In this document: in pieces, positions 26,052-35,678 of the stretch
Layout: every line of letters begins with the position of its first letter
How positions within the stretch are numbered: position 1 is the stretch's first letter
Made by a program: the position numbers and the translations under genes
The notes under the pieces: generated by a model
Database searches by the model: none
The model's input: only the letters and a program-made list of their open reading frames with translations
Told to the model about the DNA's origin: nothing
From: Sphingobacterium faecale
GTDB lineage: Bacteria > Bacteroidota > Bacteroidia > Sphingobacteriales > Sphingobacteriaceae
NCBI RefSeq assembly: GCF_016746095.1
Contig: NZ_JAERTY010000008.1
Location: 310,001-374,000 of the forward strand
DNA length: 64,000 nucleotides
Reading direction: 5' to 3'

Positions 26052-26615
26052 ATGAAGAGGCTTCTATTAGTGTTCTTATCAGCTGCTTTTTATATGCCTT
26101 TACAGGCGCAGTCCTTCTATACCTTGATCCAAGGTGGGGGTAATTTAGGTCTTGCTAATCCTGGTTACCAGGGAGCATTTAACGGTTACTCCTTGCATTT
26201 TATTTTTGGTAAGAACTTTGATGATAAAGCTTACGTTGGTTTAGGACTAGGGAATGAACGTCTGAAAGGAAGTTATAGAACTACAAAGGCGGGAGAGTAT
26301 GATTTGGATAAAAGATTTAATTACGATCAGAATTTATTCCCCATCTTTGTTGATGGGAGGGTGCCTTTTGCGCCTCTGGGAGACAACGGTCGGCTTGGGG
26401 TCTTGGCCAATGGAGGGTACGCACCTAAAATAAGCCCTCAATATGACCGTGGTTTTGTGTTCAAAAGTGGAGTTTTCTATTTGCATGAAGCTCCGGGAAA
26501 GACCGATTGGACAGTATCGGCGAGCTATGGTTATCAACAACTAAATAAAAATATCATTGGAAATGATTTTCGGCATCAACACCTCAATATTTCTGTGGGA
26601 CTGATGTTGAAATAG
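26052..26615 (+). CDS. Outer-membrane beta-barrel-like protein, unknown
   Basis: A 187-residue secreted protein: signal peptide (residues 1-19, ending PLQAQ) and about eight amphipathic, aromatic-rich strands (YSLHFIFGKNFDDKAYVGLG, VSASYGYQQLNKN) ending HLNISVGLMLK. This fits a small Bacteroidota porin-like family of unknown function. It is 18 bases past holA and 16 bases before ywbE, so it may share transcription with holA. No other clue to function. Confidence 0.72.
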   Translation: MKRLLLVFLSAAFYMPLQAQSFYTLIQGGGNLGLANPGYQGAFNGYSLHFIFGKNFDDKAYVGLGLGNERLKGSYRTTKAGEYDLDKRFNYDQNLFPIFVDGRVPFAPLGDNGRLGVLANGGYAPKISPQYDRGFVFKSGVFYLHEAPGKTDWTVSASYGYQQLNKNIIGNDFRHQHLNISVGLMLK

Positions 26616-26631
26616 GAAAGAATAAATTTAT

Positions 26632-26835
26632 ATGAAAGACGGAAAAACAAGAGGGGATATCAAACCAGGTATGTTGGTGAATATTGTGCTAAAGAAGGAT
26701 CAACGTACTGGTATTCTCACAGAGGGGATAGTGAAAGATTTGTTAACTTCTGCTCCATTTCATCATCGAGGTATTAAAGTCCGGTTAGATGATGGACAGA
26801 TAGGACGTGTACAGGAGATTTTGGAAGACGATTAA
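26632..26835 (+). CDS. ywbE: YwbE-family small protein
   Basis: A 67-residue soluble protein. RGDIKPGMLVNIVLKKDQRT and GIVKDLLTSAPFHHRGIKVRL are the diagnostic blocks of the YwbE family, a single-beta-domain protein with no reported reaction. It follows the beta-barrel gene by 16 bases. A consensus promoter for a separate transcript begins 24 bases after its stop. Confidence 0.88.
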   Translation: MKDGKTRGDIKPGMLVNIVLKKDQRTGILTEGIVKDLLTSAPFHHRGIKVRLDDGQIGRVQEILEDD

Positions 26836-26859
26836 GGGGGATATTTTTTTACTTTTATT

Positions 26860-26889
26860 TTTGACTTATTACTTTTATTTCTACCTTTG
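26860..26889 (+). promoter_or_regulatory. Consensus Bacteroidota promoter upstream of the small RNA candidate
   Basis: TTTG at 26860-26863 and TACCTTTG at 26882-26889 (18-base spacing) match TTTG-N-TAnnTTTG. No ORF begins just after it; transcription would start near 26895. Confidence 0.75.
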
Positions 26890-26892
26890 TCC

Positions 26893-26997
26893 CTCGTGAA
26901 AATTGATATTTTTGATTTGATTTCCGAGGACAATGTGTTCAATGTTTACATTGAAATATCACGAGTTTGATACGTATAGCCCATTTGGGCTTTTTTT
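26893..26997 (+). ncRNA. Candidate structured small RNA (or carA leader)
   Basis: The promoter at 26860-26889 is followed by a three-part helix: CTCGT/ACGAG (26893-26897 with 26961-26965), GATATTT/AAATATC (26905-26911 with 26954-26960) and CAATGT/ACATTG (26931-26936 with 26948-26953). A 7-nt and a 19-nt bulge lie only on the 5' side. It ends in a AGCCCA/TGGGCT terminator with a seven-T tract (26978-26997). The outline (closing stem, large bubble, apical hairpin) recalls 6S-type RNA of Bacteroidota, but I cannot confirm that. An alternative is a transcription attenuator of carA, whose ATG is 97 bases farther. Confidence 0.55.
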
Positions 26998-27094
26998 ATG
27001 TCCAAAAATTTGACAGACAAGAATATCATTAGTATAAAAGATAGAGGCTAAGCCCTCTTCTAGATTTGGAATTATTTAGTATTTAATATAGAAA

Positions 27095-28195
27095 ATGACC
27101 AGCTACAGTAAATTACCCGCAATTTTAGTTTTAGAAGATGGAACAGTTTTTCATGGTAAAGCCGCCGGAAAAATTGGTACAACTACTGGAGAGATTTGTT
27201 TTAATACCGGAACCACTGGATATCAGGAGATATTCACTGATCCTTCGTATTACGGACAGATTATGGTGACAACCAACGCTCATATCGGTAATTATGGTAT
27301 CGACGAAGAGGATACGGAGTCCAACAAAATCCAAATTGCAGGGCTGGTATGTAAAAACTATAATATTAACTATAGCCGTAAAATGGCTGATGAGTCGATT
27401 CAGACTTATTTTGAAGAGCAGAATCTGGTGGGAATCTCTGATATTGATACGCGCTCTTTGGTGCGGCATATCAGGAATAAAGGAGCTATGAATGCTATTA
27501 TCTCTTCGGAAAACCTTGATGTGCAGGCTTTAAAAGATGATTTGGCAAAAGTTCCTTCCATGGCAGGTTTGGAGCTGTCTTCGTCGGTGACGACTGGTCA
27601 ACCGTATTTTTATGGTGATGAAACGGCAAGTACACGTATTGCTGTTCTGGATTTAGGAATAAAGAAAAACATCCTTCGTAATTTTGACGCTAGACAGGTA
27701 TATGCCAAGGTTTTTCCGGCTAAGACGAGTTTTGCTGAAATGGAAGCGTGGGGTGCCGATGGATATTTTATTTCTAATGGGCCTGGTGATCCTTCGGCTA
27801 TGCAATATGCTATAGCAACGGTTCAAGAGATTCTTGCTGCGGACAAACCGATGTTTGGGATTTGTTTAGGACACCAGATCTTGGCGTTAGCGAATGGGAT
27901 ACGTACTGAAAAAATGTTCAACGGACACCGTGGTATTAACCATCCTGTAAAGAACATAATTGCCAATAAGTGTGAGATTACCTCACAGAACCATGGATTT
28001 GGTGTGGTGCGTGAAGATATTGAGAGCTCGAATGATGTAGAGGTAACGCATATCAATCTTAACGATGACTCCATCGAAGGAATTCGTGTTAAAGGTAAGA
28101 AGGCTTTTTCTGTACAGTATCACCCTGAATCATCTCCTGGCCCTCATGATTCCCGTTATTTATTCGATGATTTTATTAGTATGATAAAGGGCTAA
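27095..28195 (+). CDS. carA: Carbamoyl phosphate synthetase small subunit
   Basis: A 366-residue glutamine amidotransferase subunit. The N-terminal domain has ILVLEDGTVFHGKAAG, ICFNTGTTGYQEIFTDPSY; the GATase domain has FISNGPGDPSA, the nucleophile in MFGICLGHQILALA and the His/Glu pair in VQYHPESSPGPHDS. It supplies ammonia from glutamine for carbamoyl phosphate (pyrimidine and arginine synthesis). The large subunit carB is not next to it; the next gene, parC, is convergent. Confidence 0.96.
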   Translation: MTSYSKLPAILVLEDGTVFHGKAAGKIGTTTGEICFNTGTTGYQEIFTDPSYYGQIMVTTNAHIGNYGIDEEDTESNKIQIAGLVCKNYNINYSRKMADESIQTYFEEQNLVGISDIDTRSLVRHIRNKGAMNAIISSENLDVQALKDDLAKVPSMAGLELSSSVTTGQPYFYGDETASTRIAVLDLGIKKNILRNFDARQVYAKVFPAKTSFAEMEAWGADGYFISNGPGDPSAMQYAIATVQEILAADKPMFGICLGHQILALANGIRTEKMFNGHRGINHPVKNIIANKCEITSQNHGFGVVREDIESSNDVEVTHINLNDDSIEGIRVKGKKAFSVQYHPESSPGPHDSRYLFDDFISMIKG

Positions 28196-28200
28196 GAATG

Positions 28201-28235
28201 ATGGCTCCAGAAAATAAAATATTTCCTGGAGCCAT
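28201..28235. terminator. Bidirectional terminator between carA and parC
   Basis: ATGGCTCCAG (28201-28210) pairs with CTGGAGCCAT (28226-28235) around a 15-nt loop, with T-rich ends. It separates two convergent genes. Confidence 0.88.
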
Positions 28236-28243
28236 TTTCCTTT

Positions 28244-30898
28244 TTAGAATAATCCAATCTGTCCTCCATCATCGGTCTGGAGATCGTCAGGATTGGTTAT
28301 CTCTAATGTTAACGAATCAGAAGTGTCCGTATTTTTATCCGTTTCTGTCGTAGCAGGAATAGCAAGGTCAATCTCTTCACGTAAACTTGTTACTTTTTGC
28401 ACATTGTGAAAGGAAAGCCTGTTACCCTGTGCCTTTATCTTCTTAACATCAATTAGTTCGTTCAAGGATTGTTCTATTGTCTCAGGTTGTTGGGATTTAC
28501 CTTTGAGTTGGTCAATCTTAACAAGAGGCTCGGGGTTGTTGGTCAACAGAATCAGTTTTGATCCGGGCTCTTCATTTATAAAAGAGATACGCTTACCGAT
28601 CTGTATATCGTCAAATACAAAGCGTTTTACATAATATGCACCTGATTTTCCGTCTTGGTGTACAGCGGTGTACACATGGTTTGGGAGGTGTTTTTCGATG
28701 CGAATCATTTTTTCGTCGAAATGATTGTTGAGATCGAAGTTCGACAGTTCGAAAGAACCATCTTGGAATACCTGTAGGATTTTGTCATCTCCATCAAACT
28801 CGCCCAAGAATTTACCTCTTTCTTCCGCATTCAACCGCTTTAATACCTCGTCGTACCATATCTTGCGTCCTGCCAAGGTAGACACACCGGCACTTTTGAA
28901 GGTGATTTTCTTAACGGGATATTTGGAAACGATATTTCCCATGGATGCTCTGCCTTTAATCGCTATCTCAGCAAAATCTTGGTCAAAGGTCAATTTACGT
29001 AACTTGGTATGTGGTTTGAGCTGGATATGTACGATTTCAGCTTCGCCATTTGGATTGGCGGTGAAATAGAGGACTTTCGATCCTTTAGTTCCCTTGCTGA
29101 TGTCATAATCTTTGTCTCTAGTGACCGCTGTTACTGCAAAGCGCTTAATATAAGTCGTTCCATTTGGCCCATCTTTATATATAGCATTGTAGATGGTACG
29201 ATCGTCTCCTTTTTTGAATACCGCGATATGGATGATATCTTTTCCTACAAATACTTTGTCCTGTACTTTTACTACGCTGTATTTACCATCTTCACGGAAT
29301 ACAATGATGTCGTCGATATCCGAACAGTCGGAAACGAACTCGTCCTTTTTCATAGCTGTTCCGATGAATCCTTCTTCGCGGTTTACGTAGAGCTTAGCGT
29401 TGGCCAGCGCTACCTGTGAAGCTTCAACTTTGTCAAAGACACGGAGTTCAGTTTTTCTTTCGCGACCTTTTGCGTATTTGTTGTGTAATCTTTCAAACCA
29501 GTTAATGGTGAATTCGGTCAGTTGCCGTAGGTTTTTTTTGACTTCTTTGATCTCATCTTCCAATGTCTTCATCTGCTCATCTGCTTTTTTAACATCAAAG
29601 CGAGTGATGCTACTCATGGGCTTGTCGATAAGCTTCTTATAGTCATCTGCTGTTATTTCACGGTAGAATTGTTCAAAGAATGGGGTGAAAAGTCTGGTTA
29701 AAACTTGAGCAACCGTGTCGAAATCGCCGGAGTTTTCGTAGTCTGGGTGTTTGTACATCCCTTCTTGGATAAAGATCTTGAGTAGGTTACTGAAGAAGAT
29801 TTTCTCCTGAAGTTCGCGCAGGCGGATTTCTAATTCTTGTTTCAAGAGATCCTTTGTCTGCACGGTATTTTCGATCAAGATGTCATTCACACTCATAAAG
29901 TGTGGTTTGTTTTCCTTAATGACACAGGTATTTGGAGATATCGAAGATTCACAGGATGTAAATGCGTAAAGTGCATCTATGGTGACATCTGGTGATATAC
30001 CTGGCGCCAAGTGGACGATGATTTCCACATGCTCTGCGGTATTATCTTCAATTTTTTTAATTTTTATTTTACCCTTATCGTTTGCGGAGACAATACTTTC
30101 TATCAGGCCGCCTGTTGTCGTTCCGTAAGGTATCTCTGTGATTGCGAGTGTTTTTTTATCGCGTTCTTCGATTTTCGCCCTGACCCTGATTTTTCCTCCG
30201 CGTTGTCCTTCGTTATAGTTGGATACATCCGCGAGTCCTCCTGTGGGGAAGTCGGGGAATATATTTGGTCTTTCGCCTTTCAATACCTGGATAGAACCTG
30301 CAATAAGTTCGATGAAGTTGTGAGGCATTACTTTGGTCGCTAGGCCTACTGCGATACCTTCTGCTCCTTGGGCTAGTAGTAGCGGGAATTTGACAGGTAG
30401 TGTGATAGGCTCTTTGTTTCGGCCGTCATAGCTCAATTGCCAGTCGGTGGTATCTGGATTGAATACTACCTCATTAGCAAATTTAGAAAGTCTTGCTTCT
30501 ATATAACGTGGTGCTGCAGCTGAGTCTCCGGTGACGGGGTCTCCCCAGTTACCCTGACATTCGATCAATAGATCTTTTTGACCGATCTGTACCATAGCAT
30601 CTCCAATAGAAGCATCACCATGCGGGTGATATTTCATGGTATTACCTACGACATTAGCCGCCTTATTGAAGCGGCCATCATCCATTTCTTTCAATGAATG
30701 AAGGATACGGCGCTGTACCGGTTTAAAGCCATCATTGATATGTGGCACTGCTCGATCTAGTATAACATAAGAGGCGTAGTCTAGGAACCAGGTTTCGTAT
30801 AATCCCGAAAGAGGGATGGTATTACTGGCCTGTTCGCCATCCTGTTGTGGATTGTTTTCTAAGTTATTGTCCTCTGGATCGTTTATTTCATCAATCAT
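28244..30898 (-). CDS. parC: DNA topoisomerase IV subunit A
   Basis: An 884-residue type IIA topoisomerase subunit. After an acidic N-terminal stretch, the breakage-reunion domain has DRAVPHINDGFKPVQRRILH, YHPHGDASIGDAMVQIGQ and the catalytic Tyr132 in AAAPRYIEARLS. The coiled coil and a degenerate beta-pinwheel C-terminal domain follow (about 550-840). The N-terminal half lacks the GyrA box, which favours ParC over GyrA. No parE or gyrB neighbour is present. Confidence 0.93.
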   Translation of the reverse strand: MIDEINDPEDNNLENNPQQDGEQASNTIPLSGLYETWFLDYASYVILDRAVPHINDGFKPVQRRILHSLKEMDDGRFNKAANVVGNTMKYHPHGDASIGDAMVQIGQKDLLIECQGNWGDPVTGDSAAAPRYIEARLSKFANEVVFNPDTTDWQLSYDGRNKEPITLPVKFPLLLAQGAEGIAVGLATKVMPHNFIELIAGSIQVLKGERPNIFPDFPTGGLADVSNYNEGQRGGKIRVRAKIEERDKKTLAITEIPYGTTTGGLIESIVSANDKGKIKIKKIEDNTAEHVEIIVHLAPGISPDVTIDALYAFTSCESSISPNTCVIKENKPHFMSVNDILIENTVQTKDLLKQELEIRLRELQEKIFFSNLLKIFIQEGMYKHPDYENSGDFDTVAQVLTRLFTPFFEQFYREITADDYKKLIDKPMSSITRFDVKKADEQMKTLEDEIKEVKKNLRQLTEFTINWFERLHNKYAKGRERKTELRVFDKVEASQVALANAKLYVNREEGFIGTAMKKDEFVSDCSDIDDIIVFREDGKYSVVKVQDKVFVGKDIIHIAVFKKGDDRTIYNAIYKDGPNGTTYIKRFAVTAVTRDKDYDISKGTKGSKVLYFTANPNGEAEIVHIQLKPHTKLRKLTFDQDFAEIAIKGRASMGNIVSKYPVKKITFKSAGVSTLAGRKIWYDEVLKRLNAEERGKFLGEFDGDDKILQVFQDGSFELSNFDLNNHFDEKMIRIEKHLPNHVYTAVHQDGKSGAYYVKRFVFDDIQIGKRISFINEEPGSKLILLTNNPEPLVKIDQLKGKSQQPETIEQSLNELIDVKKIKAQGNRLSFHNVQKVTSLREEIDLAIPATTETDKNTDTSDSLTLEITNPDDLQTDDGGQIGLF

Positions 30899-30953
30899 TT
30901 ACGTTACTTTAAAATTATGCTAAGCGTGACTTAAGGGCTGTTTCTAACAGGGT

Positions 30954-30979
30954 AAAATTACAAAAATCTTTGTAATTTT
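30954..30979. other. Palindrome in the parC upstream region
   Basis: AAAATTACAAA (30954-30964) and TTTGTAATTTTT (30969-30980) form a near-perfect hairpin around AATC. It lies in the divergent spacer between parC and the hydroxylase-like gene and could be an operator. Confidence 0.35.
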
Positions 30980-31166
30980 TGGTATTCGAAATTTGTGAAG
31001 ATAGAAGGGACTGGGTTATATCTGTATTTAACCATATTGGTATAAAAGTCAGTATTTGGACAGAAATATGACGAACTAGTCTTTCGAATATTGTTTTTGA
31101 ACATTAATTTTGTGTTAACCTTTTTTGGGAATTACATTATTAGGCACAAATTGAATTAATCGATTT

Positions 31167-31805
31167 ATGGCAAAGAAAAACTACATTTCAAATTCAACAG
31201 AGTCTACGCGGATGTTTAAGAATGATTTTTTAGAGTCATTGACAAAGGTCCATTTTACGGTTCCTCTTATTTTTTGGATTCCCGTAATTATTTATTTTAT
31301 TCGTAAATCTTATGTATCTGGGGAGATGTCTGCGGGTAATATTGTTCTTTATTTTTTATTTGGCCTTGCTTTCTGGACTTTTGCCGAGTATATATTGCAT
31401 CGCTGGGTATTCCATTTCGAACCCAAGAGTAAATTTGGACAGCGTATTCACTTTATCTTTCACGGGGTACATCATGATTATCCAAAAGACCGCTTACGCT
31501 TGGTGATGCCACTCTCTGCAAGTATTCCGATGGCTACCATTATCTATTTTCTTTTCTACCTGTTTTTTTCAGAGTTTACATTGGCCTCATTTTTTGCTGG
31601 TTTTTTATTTGGTTACCTGATTTATGACGAGTGCCATTATGCCATGCATCATGCAAACTTTAAATCCGGTCTGTTCAAAAAGATTAAAGATCACCACATG
31701 TTGCACCACTACTCGGATCCTGAAAAAGGGTTTGGCGTGAGTTCGGCAATCTGGGATAAAGTCTTTAACTCTGGGTTTCCAAAGAAAGAGGGCAAAAAGA
31801 AATAA
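31167..31805 (+). CDS. Fatty-acid-hydroxylase/sterol-desaturase family membrane enzyme
   Basis: A 212-residue integral membrane di-iron enzyme. The histidine clusters are HRWVFH, HFIFHGVHHDYP, HYAMHHANF and DHHMLHHY, in the order of the FA-hydroxylase superfamily, and there are about four membrane segments. Fatty acid 2-hydroxylases of this type act on acyl chains of sphingolipids; Sphingobacteriaceae contain them. The precise substrate is inferred. The gene stands alone, convergent with the AsmA-like gene, and a TAATTTTG -7 element is at 31105-31112. Confidence 0.88.
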   Translation: MAKKNYISNSTESTRMFKNDFLESLTKVHFTVPLIFWIPVIIYFIRKSYVSGEMSAGNIVLYFLFGLAFWTFAEYILHRWVFHFEPKSKFGQRIHFIFHGVHHDYPKDRLRLVMPLSASIPMATIIYFLFYLFFSEFTLASFFAGFLFGYLIYDECHYAMHHANFKSGLFKKIKDHHMLHHYSDPEKGFGVSSAIWDKVFNSGFPKKEGKKK

Positions 31806-31823
31806 GCAGTCTTTTACATTAGA

Positions 31824-34800
31824 CTAGCGCTTATTGGACAGGCTGTCTTGCTGTAAGGAAGCTTCGTAAGCAGCTTTGTCCTCGTCATCCATTTCGGTGT
31901 CGAGATCATCTTCCTTATAGCGTCCCAGCTTAATTTTGAAATTTTCGGATGTACCATTGATACGCATCGGTATTCCTAATATTCCAAGAGGGGGCAGTCC
32001 CAGTCTGAATCCAATATTCATTCGTCCATCTAATGTGACTTGTCCTTCAAAGCGGGGACGGAAGCCTGCCATCTTCATCTTCGTCCGTTCGATGGTCATG
32101 ACATTGTTTTTGATAGCACTGTGAATATTGACTTTTTTGAGTTCTCCGTCAAGGAAACCCTCTTTAGAAGTCGCTTTACTGATGCCGTTGAGGAGTTTAA
32201 AGTTCTTGAATCGGATCTGATCTAAGCTGAGTACACCTTTCCCCTGTATGGAGGGCATTACTGGATCCATATTGGCATTCAACAAGCCCGCCAATTGATA
32301 GTCTAGGGATATGATGCCGTGGGCATCTTTGGCGGAGGTTACCATTTGTTGAAACATTGGGATCTCTCGGTAGGCACGTTGTATATCGAAACTGTCAGCC
32401 TTGACCTTAAAGTCAAATTTGGCTTTGTAAGGGGACAAAGGCTGATAATTCATCTGCATATCCGTGGTAAGCCCTGCGACTTGAAAAGCTGTGTTTTCAA
32501 GGGCGAGTTTGCCGTTTTTTAATTTAAGATTACCTCTGAAATTTTGTAACAGCAACTGGTCATAAGCTACTTGATCTACTGCACCTAATACTTCAATATC
32601 CAGATTTTTGGGCAGTAGTATGACACCGGAGTTGTTCGTCGGTGCTGCGGTTGCACTACTGTTGGATGTACTGAATGCCATAAAATCATTGACATTGATT
32701 TTGCGACTGTGTATATCAAAGTTTCCCTTCAATATATCTGTGTCTAGTGTTAGGTAATTTATAATATTGTTGATATGGCCTTTGACGCTAAGTTCATTGC
32801 GCCCGTATTGCGCTACAAATTTGTCGAAGTTGAGTTTTTCCTGTTTGAAGGAGAACTTTCCGCTCTTAATCTGTACGGGCTGTGGTAGTAATTCGGTTTC
32901 TACCTTTATGTTGCCAATGTCGACATACCCCTCATTTTTTAGACGGTTGTATCTGCCCTGTAGGGCATCACTTTGCAAACCTGCCAAATCCAGATTGGTA
33001 CGGATATAACCGTCAACATGGGTGCCTTCTAGGGCAAATATCTTGTATATGGGTCCTAAGTTCAGTTTTCCCTTGGAATGAATGGCGTATTTGATATTGT
33101 TGAAGTTTTGGAAATCAGCGTTTAGAAAGAACGGTTCGCCAGCAAGTTTAAAAGATACAGGCAGAATTTTGACGTTAAGGTCCTTTAAGGAACCTTTCTT
33201 GCTATTGATATATGTTTCTACTTGTATTTCCTCTAGGGGGACGGGGTAGTCTGCTGTCATGAAATAGCCGTTCTTCATCGTAACCGTGGCACTGGTTTCT
33301 GGTATGATATTTTTTTTCAGGTCCATAAACCCTTGGGATATAATATTAACGAATATATTCCCCGCGATTTCTACGTCCTGGATCGGGTATATTTTCTTAA
33401 TATCCGAAAGGTCGATATCAGCTTGTATGTTAGCATCTAGATGGAGTTTTTGAAAGTTTTTGATATCGGCATGTCCCTTTATGAAATTGTTTAGGGCGGC
33501 AATATCAATATCTTTTAAAGCAATTTTTGCATTCTTGATGTTATGATCCGTTCCTGTTGCCTCGAGTGCATAGCTGATCTTTTCGATAGCAACAGGTAGG
33601 TCACTTAACTTAAAGTATCCGTTTTTTAATGTGTTTTTTATATTGAATGTGGGAATGGAAGCAATGTAGACTTCCTTTTTGTTACGTAACCCGTAGGTCA
33701 GTGTATCTGTGGCATAAGTGCCGTCTATTGTGCCATTCAGGTCAAGCTGTCCGGCGAATGTGAAGTCTGGCCATTGCACAGCCTGGTAAAGGCTGCCCAG
33801 GTCCAGTGAACTATTGACCGTGGACTGTATCTGCATAGGGTCTACTCCTGATAGGTGTCCTTCTGTTTTGAAAAAGCCATTGGCTATCTTAAATTCAAAT
33901 TGGCGCAGGTCTATAGCTAAAGAATCGGGGTTCATTTGTGGTAAATTTACCTTGAATTTGGCATTCCATCCCGATATCGGTGTTTTGGCATTTTTGTAGG
34001 CGAGGTATCCGTCATTGATGATCAGTCCCAAGCTTAGGTTTGGCATTTTATGCTCGTCGGCGATATAGTCTCCCTCGAGATTCATGAATACTTCGGATGT
34101 TCCTTTTACTTGGGTATCTTTTAGCCAATCAGCATATGCTTTGGGCACTAGGGAAAGTAGTTCGTTTAGTGTGCTTTCCTGTGATTTTAGTTTGAAGTCC
34201 AGGTGGTATCCATTAGTCAAAAAGGCGAATGAACCTTTGAAGCGAACCGGGAGCCGATTGATGCGTATGTCATTTTTTTCAAATACAAAGGAGAGATCAT
34301 TGGTGTTGATCTGAGTAATGAGCTGCGCATCTATACTTTTGTGTTCGATATACCGTTCGTGGTCAAACATGAAGGAAAATGCTTCAATCTTAGCATTGGT
34401 CTTTAGATCAAAAATAGAAGAGGATAGATCTCCCTTACCTTCGTAATCGATGTTTTTAGCTTCGATAAGCATAGGGACAGAGGCGTCGAAGTAGTGGAGG
34501 TTGATGTTTTTAAACTTTAACAGTTTGAAAGCTATCTGTCCATCTGACGTTTCGTTGTTTTCGCTTTGTGTCGTAGTATCTGGATTGTTATAGATGTTAT
34601 AGTTGGCAGCACCTAGTGAATCTACCAATACATTGATGTTCCCGTCTGTGATGATAAGTTTGTCGAGGACAATTTTGTCTTGAAATAAGGACATTACATC
34701 AATACCAATACTGATTTCTTTAACATTTAATAATGTGCTGTCCTGAAAAGGTGCGGAGCCCTTTAGTTGTACGTCGTGTACCGAAGTGGTCAAGGAAGGA

Positions 34801-35003
34801 AAGTGTGTAAAGAAACTGATGTCGATATCGCGGTAAGCAAGTGTTCCGTTGATCGTTTTGTTGGTCATTTCTTTGATGGTCGCATTGATTTGATCTTTAA
34901 AAAAGTAGGGGATAGCGACCATTGCTATCAATATGGTGGTTGTTAAACCCAGGATAACGTATAGAATACGCTTTGATATGCTTTTATATTGTTTGTTGGG
35001 CAT
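31824..35003 (-). CDS. AsmA-like giant inner-membrane/periplasmic protein
   Basis: A 1059-residue protein with one N-terminal membrane helix (about residues 13-33) followed by a long beta-rich region. MTNKTINGTLAYRDIDISFF near the start and GTHVDGYIRTNLDLAGLQ, VLSLDQIRFKNFKLL near the C-terminus match AsmA/DUF748-type proteins, which form repeating beta-groove tubes implicated in moving phospholipids to the outer membrane. The C-terminal region ends in an acidic tail (DTEMDDEDKAAYEAS). No partner gene lies next to it. Confidence 0.85.
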   Translation of the reverse strand: MPNKQYKSISKRILYVILGLTTTILIAMVAIPYFFKDQINATIKEMTNKTINGTLAYRDIDISFFTHFPSLTTSVHDVQLKGSAPFQDSTLLNVKEISIGIDVMSLFQDKIVLDKLIITDGNINVLVDSLGAANYNIYNNPDTTTQSENNETSDGQIAFKLLKFKNINLHYFDASVPMLIEAKNIDYEGKGDLSSSIFDLKTNAKIEAFSFMFDHERYIEHKSIDAQLITQINTNDLSFVFEKNDIRINRLPVRFKGSFAFLTNGYHLDFKLKSQESTLNELLSLVPKAYADWLKDTQVKGTSEVFMNLEGDYIADEHKMPNLSLGLIINDGYLAYKNAKTPISGWNAKFKVNLPQMNPDSLAIDLRQFEFKIANGFFKTEGHLSGVDPMQIQSTVNSSLDLGSLYQAVQWPDFTFAGQLDLNGTIDGTYATDTLTYGLRNKKEVYIASIPTFNIKNTLKNGYFKLSDLPVAIEKISYALEATGTDHNIKNAKIALKDIDIAALNNFIKGHADIKNFQKLHLDANIQADIDLSDIKKIYPIQDVEIAGNIFVNIISQGFMDLKKNIIPETSATVTMKNGYFMTADYPVPLEEIQVETYINSKKGSLKDLNVKILPVSFKLAGEPFFLNADFQNFNNIKYAIHSKGKLNLGPIYKIFALEGTHVDGYIRTNLDLAGLQSDALQGRYNRLKNEGYVDIGNIKVETELLPQPVQIKSGKFSFKQEKLNFDKFVAQYGRNELSVKGHINNIINYLTLDTDILKGNFDIHSRKINVNDFMAFSTSNSSATAAPTNNSGVILLPKNLDIEVLGAVDQVAYDQLLLQNFRGNLKLKNGKLALENTAFQVAGLTTDMQMNYQPLSPYKAKFDFKVKADSFDIQRAYREIPMFQQMVTSAKDAHGIISLDYQLAGLLNANMDPVMPSIQGKGVLSLDQIRFKNFKLLNGISKATSKEGFLDGELKKVNIHSAIKNNVMTIERTKMKMAGFRPRFEGQVTLDGRMNIGFRLGLPPLGILGIPMRINGTSENFKIKLGRYKEDDLDTEMDDEDKAAYEASLQQDSLSNKR

Positions 35004-35116
35004 GGTAGTCTTGCTAATGGTGTTGCAAAACTGCTAAATTTTAAGGAGAATAAGGGGACAGGGAGGGAGAAAAATTTTGAATCTTAAGGAGGTGAGGGGG
35101 GAAAAGTTTAAGGAAG

Positions 35117-35300
35117 GTTTATTATCGATATCTTTTTGTTGCTCAAGCCGCGACTGGCTCCTCCTTTTGTCTTGCCAAAAGGAGGTAAAAGCGCGTCACT
35201 GTGCCGACTTGCCACAACGGATCACCATTACTACAATTGGCAACCCGCCAAGGTGACATTTTCAAAAGTGTAAGAAGTTGCGAACAATCAGTGTAAAGTA
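35117..35300 (+). repeat. 184-bp intergenic repeat, copy R2
   Basis: Near-identical (about four differences) to the reverse complement of 24770-24953. It contains the CCTCCTTTTG...CAAAAGGAGG hairpin, GTAAAAGCGCGTCACTGTGC and CCGCCAAGGTGACATTTTCA. No ORF of its own. It lies upstream of the AsmA-like gene and inside a 675-base stretch without a gene. Confidence 0.85.
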
Positions 35301-35580
35301 GAACGATCGACCTTGTAGCATATGAAGTCAAAGGCCGTAAAGCTATCGTAGCACAGCAGTACATCTTGCAATAGATAAGGGTTTACCTTTGGTGAGCTCG
35401 CAAGCTCGGTTCCAGTCTTGGGTAGGCCAATAGCCCGGGAGACCTAGAAAACCGCCTTGATTGCTTTACGTGCTGTGATGAACATAGGCTACACAGTCTT
35501 GATTTAGCTTTGCTGAGCTCCACTTCGTTCCGGTTTTTTTGCTTCGTTTTTTGATCAAGGAAACCCACGAAGAGGTTCTT
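35301..35580. other. Gene-free region beyond repeat R2
   Basis: No credible gene. It holds GAGCTCGCAAGCTCGGTTCC and GCTGAGCTCCACTTCGTTCC, the second of which occurs in inverse form inside R3 (near 43700), and ends in TTTTTTGATCAAGG, like the corresponding end of the R1 region. These points support a composite spacer repeat with interchangeable modules. Confidence 0.4.
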
Positions 35581-35678
35581 GAATACCTTTAAAAAGACAA
35601 ATTGAAATATGAAAAATAATGAAGGCCCCGTTCTGGGAAGGACAAAAGATGTTTTAATGGTTCCTTTAAAACTAATAC

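Noticed and set aside
35117..35300. CRISPR or rRNA-type repeats
   Set aside because: The repeats are long, dispersed, two to three in number and in different orientations, with no regular spacer, cas gene or rRNA motif.
35143..35568. Two short minus-strand frames in the repeat region
   Set aside because: They lie inside the 184-bp repeat R2 and its spacer, have no recognisable motif or start region and are not kept in the R1 or R3 copies.
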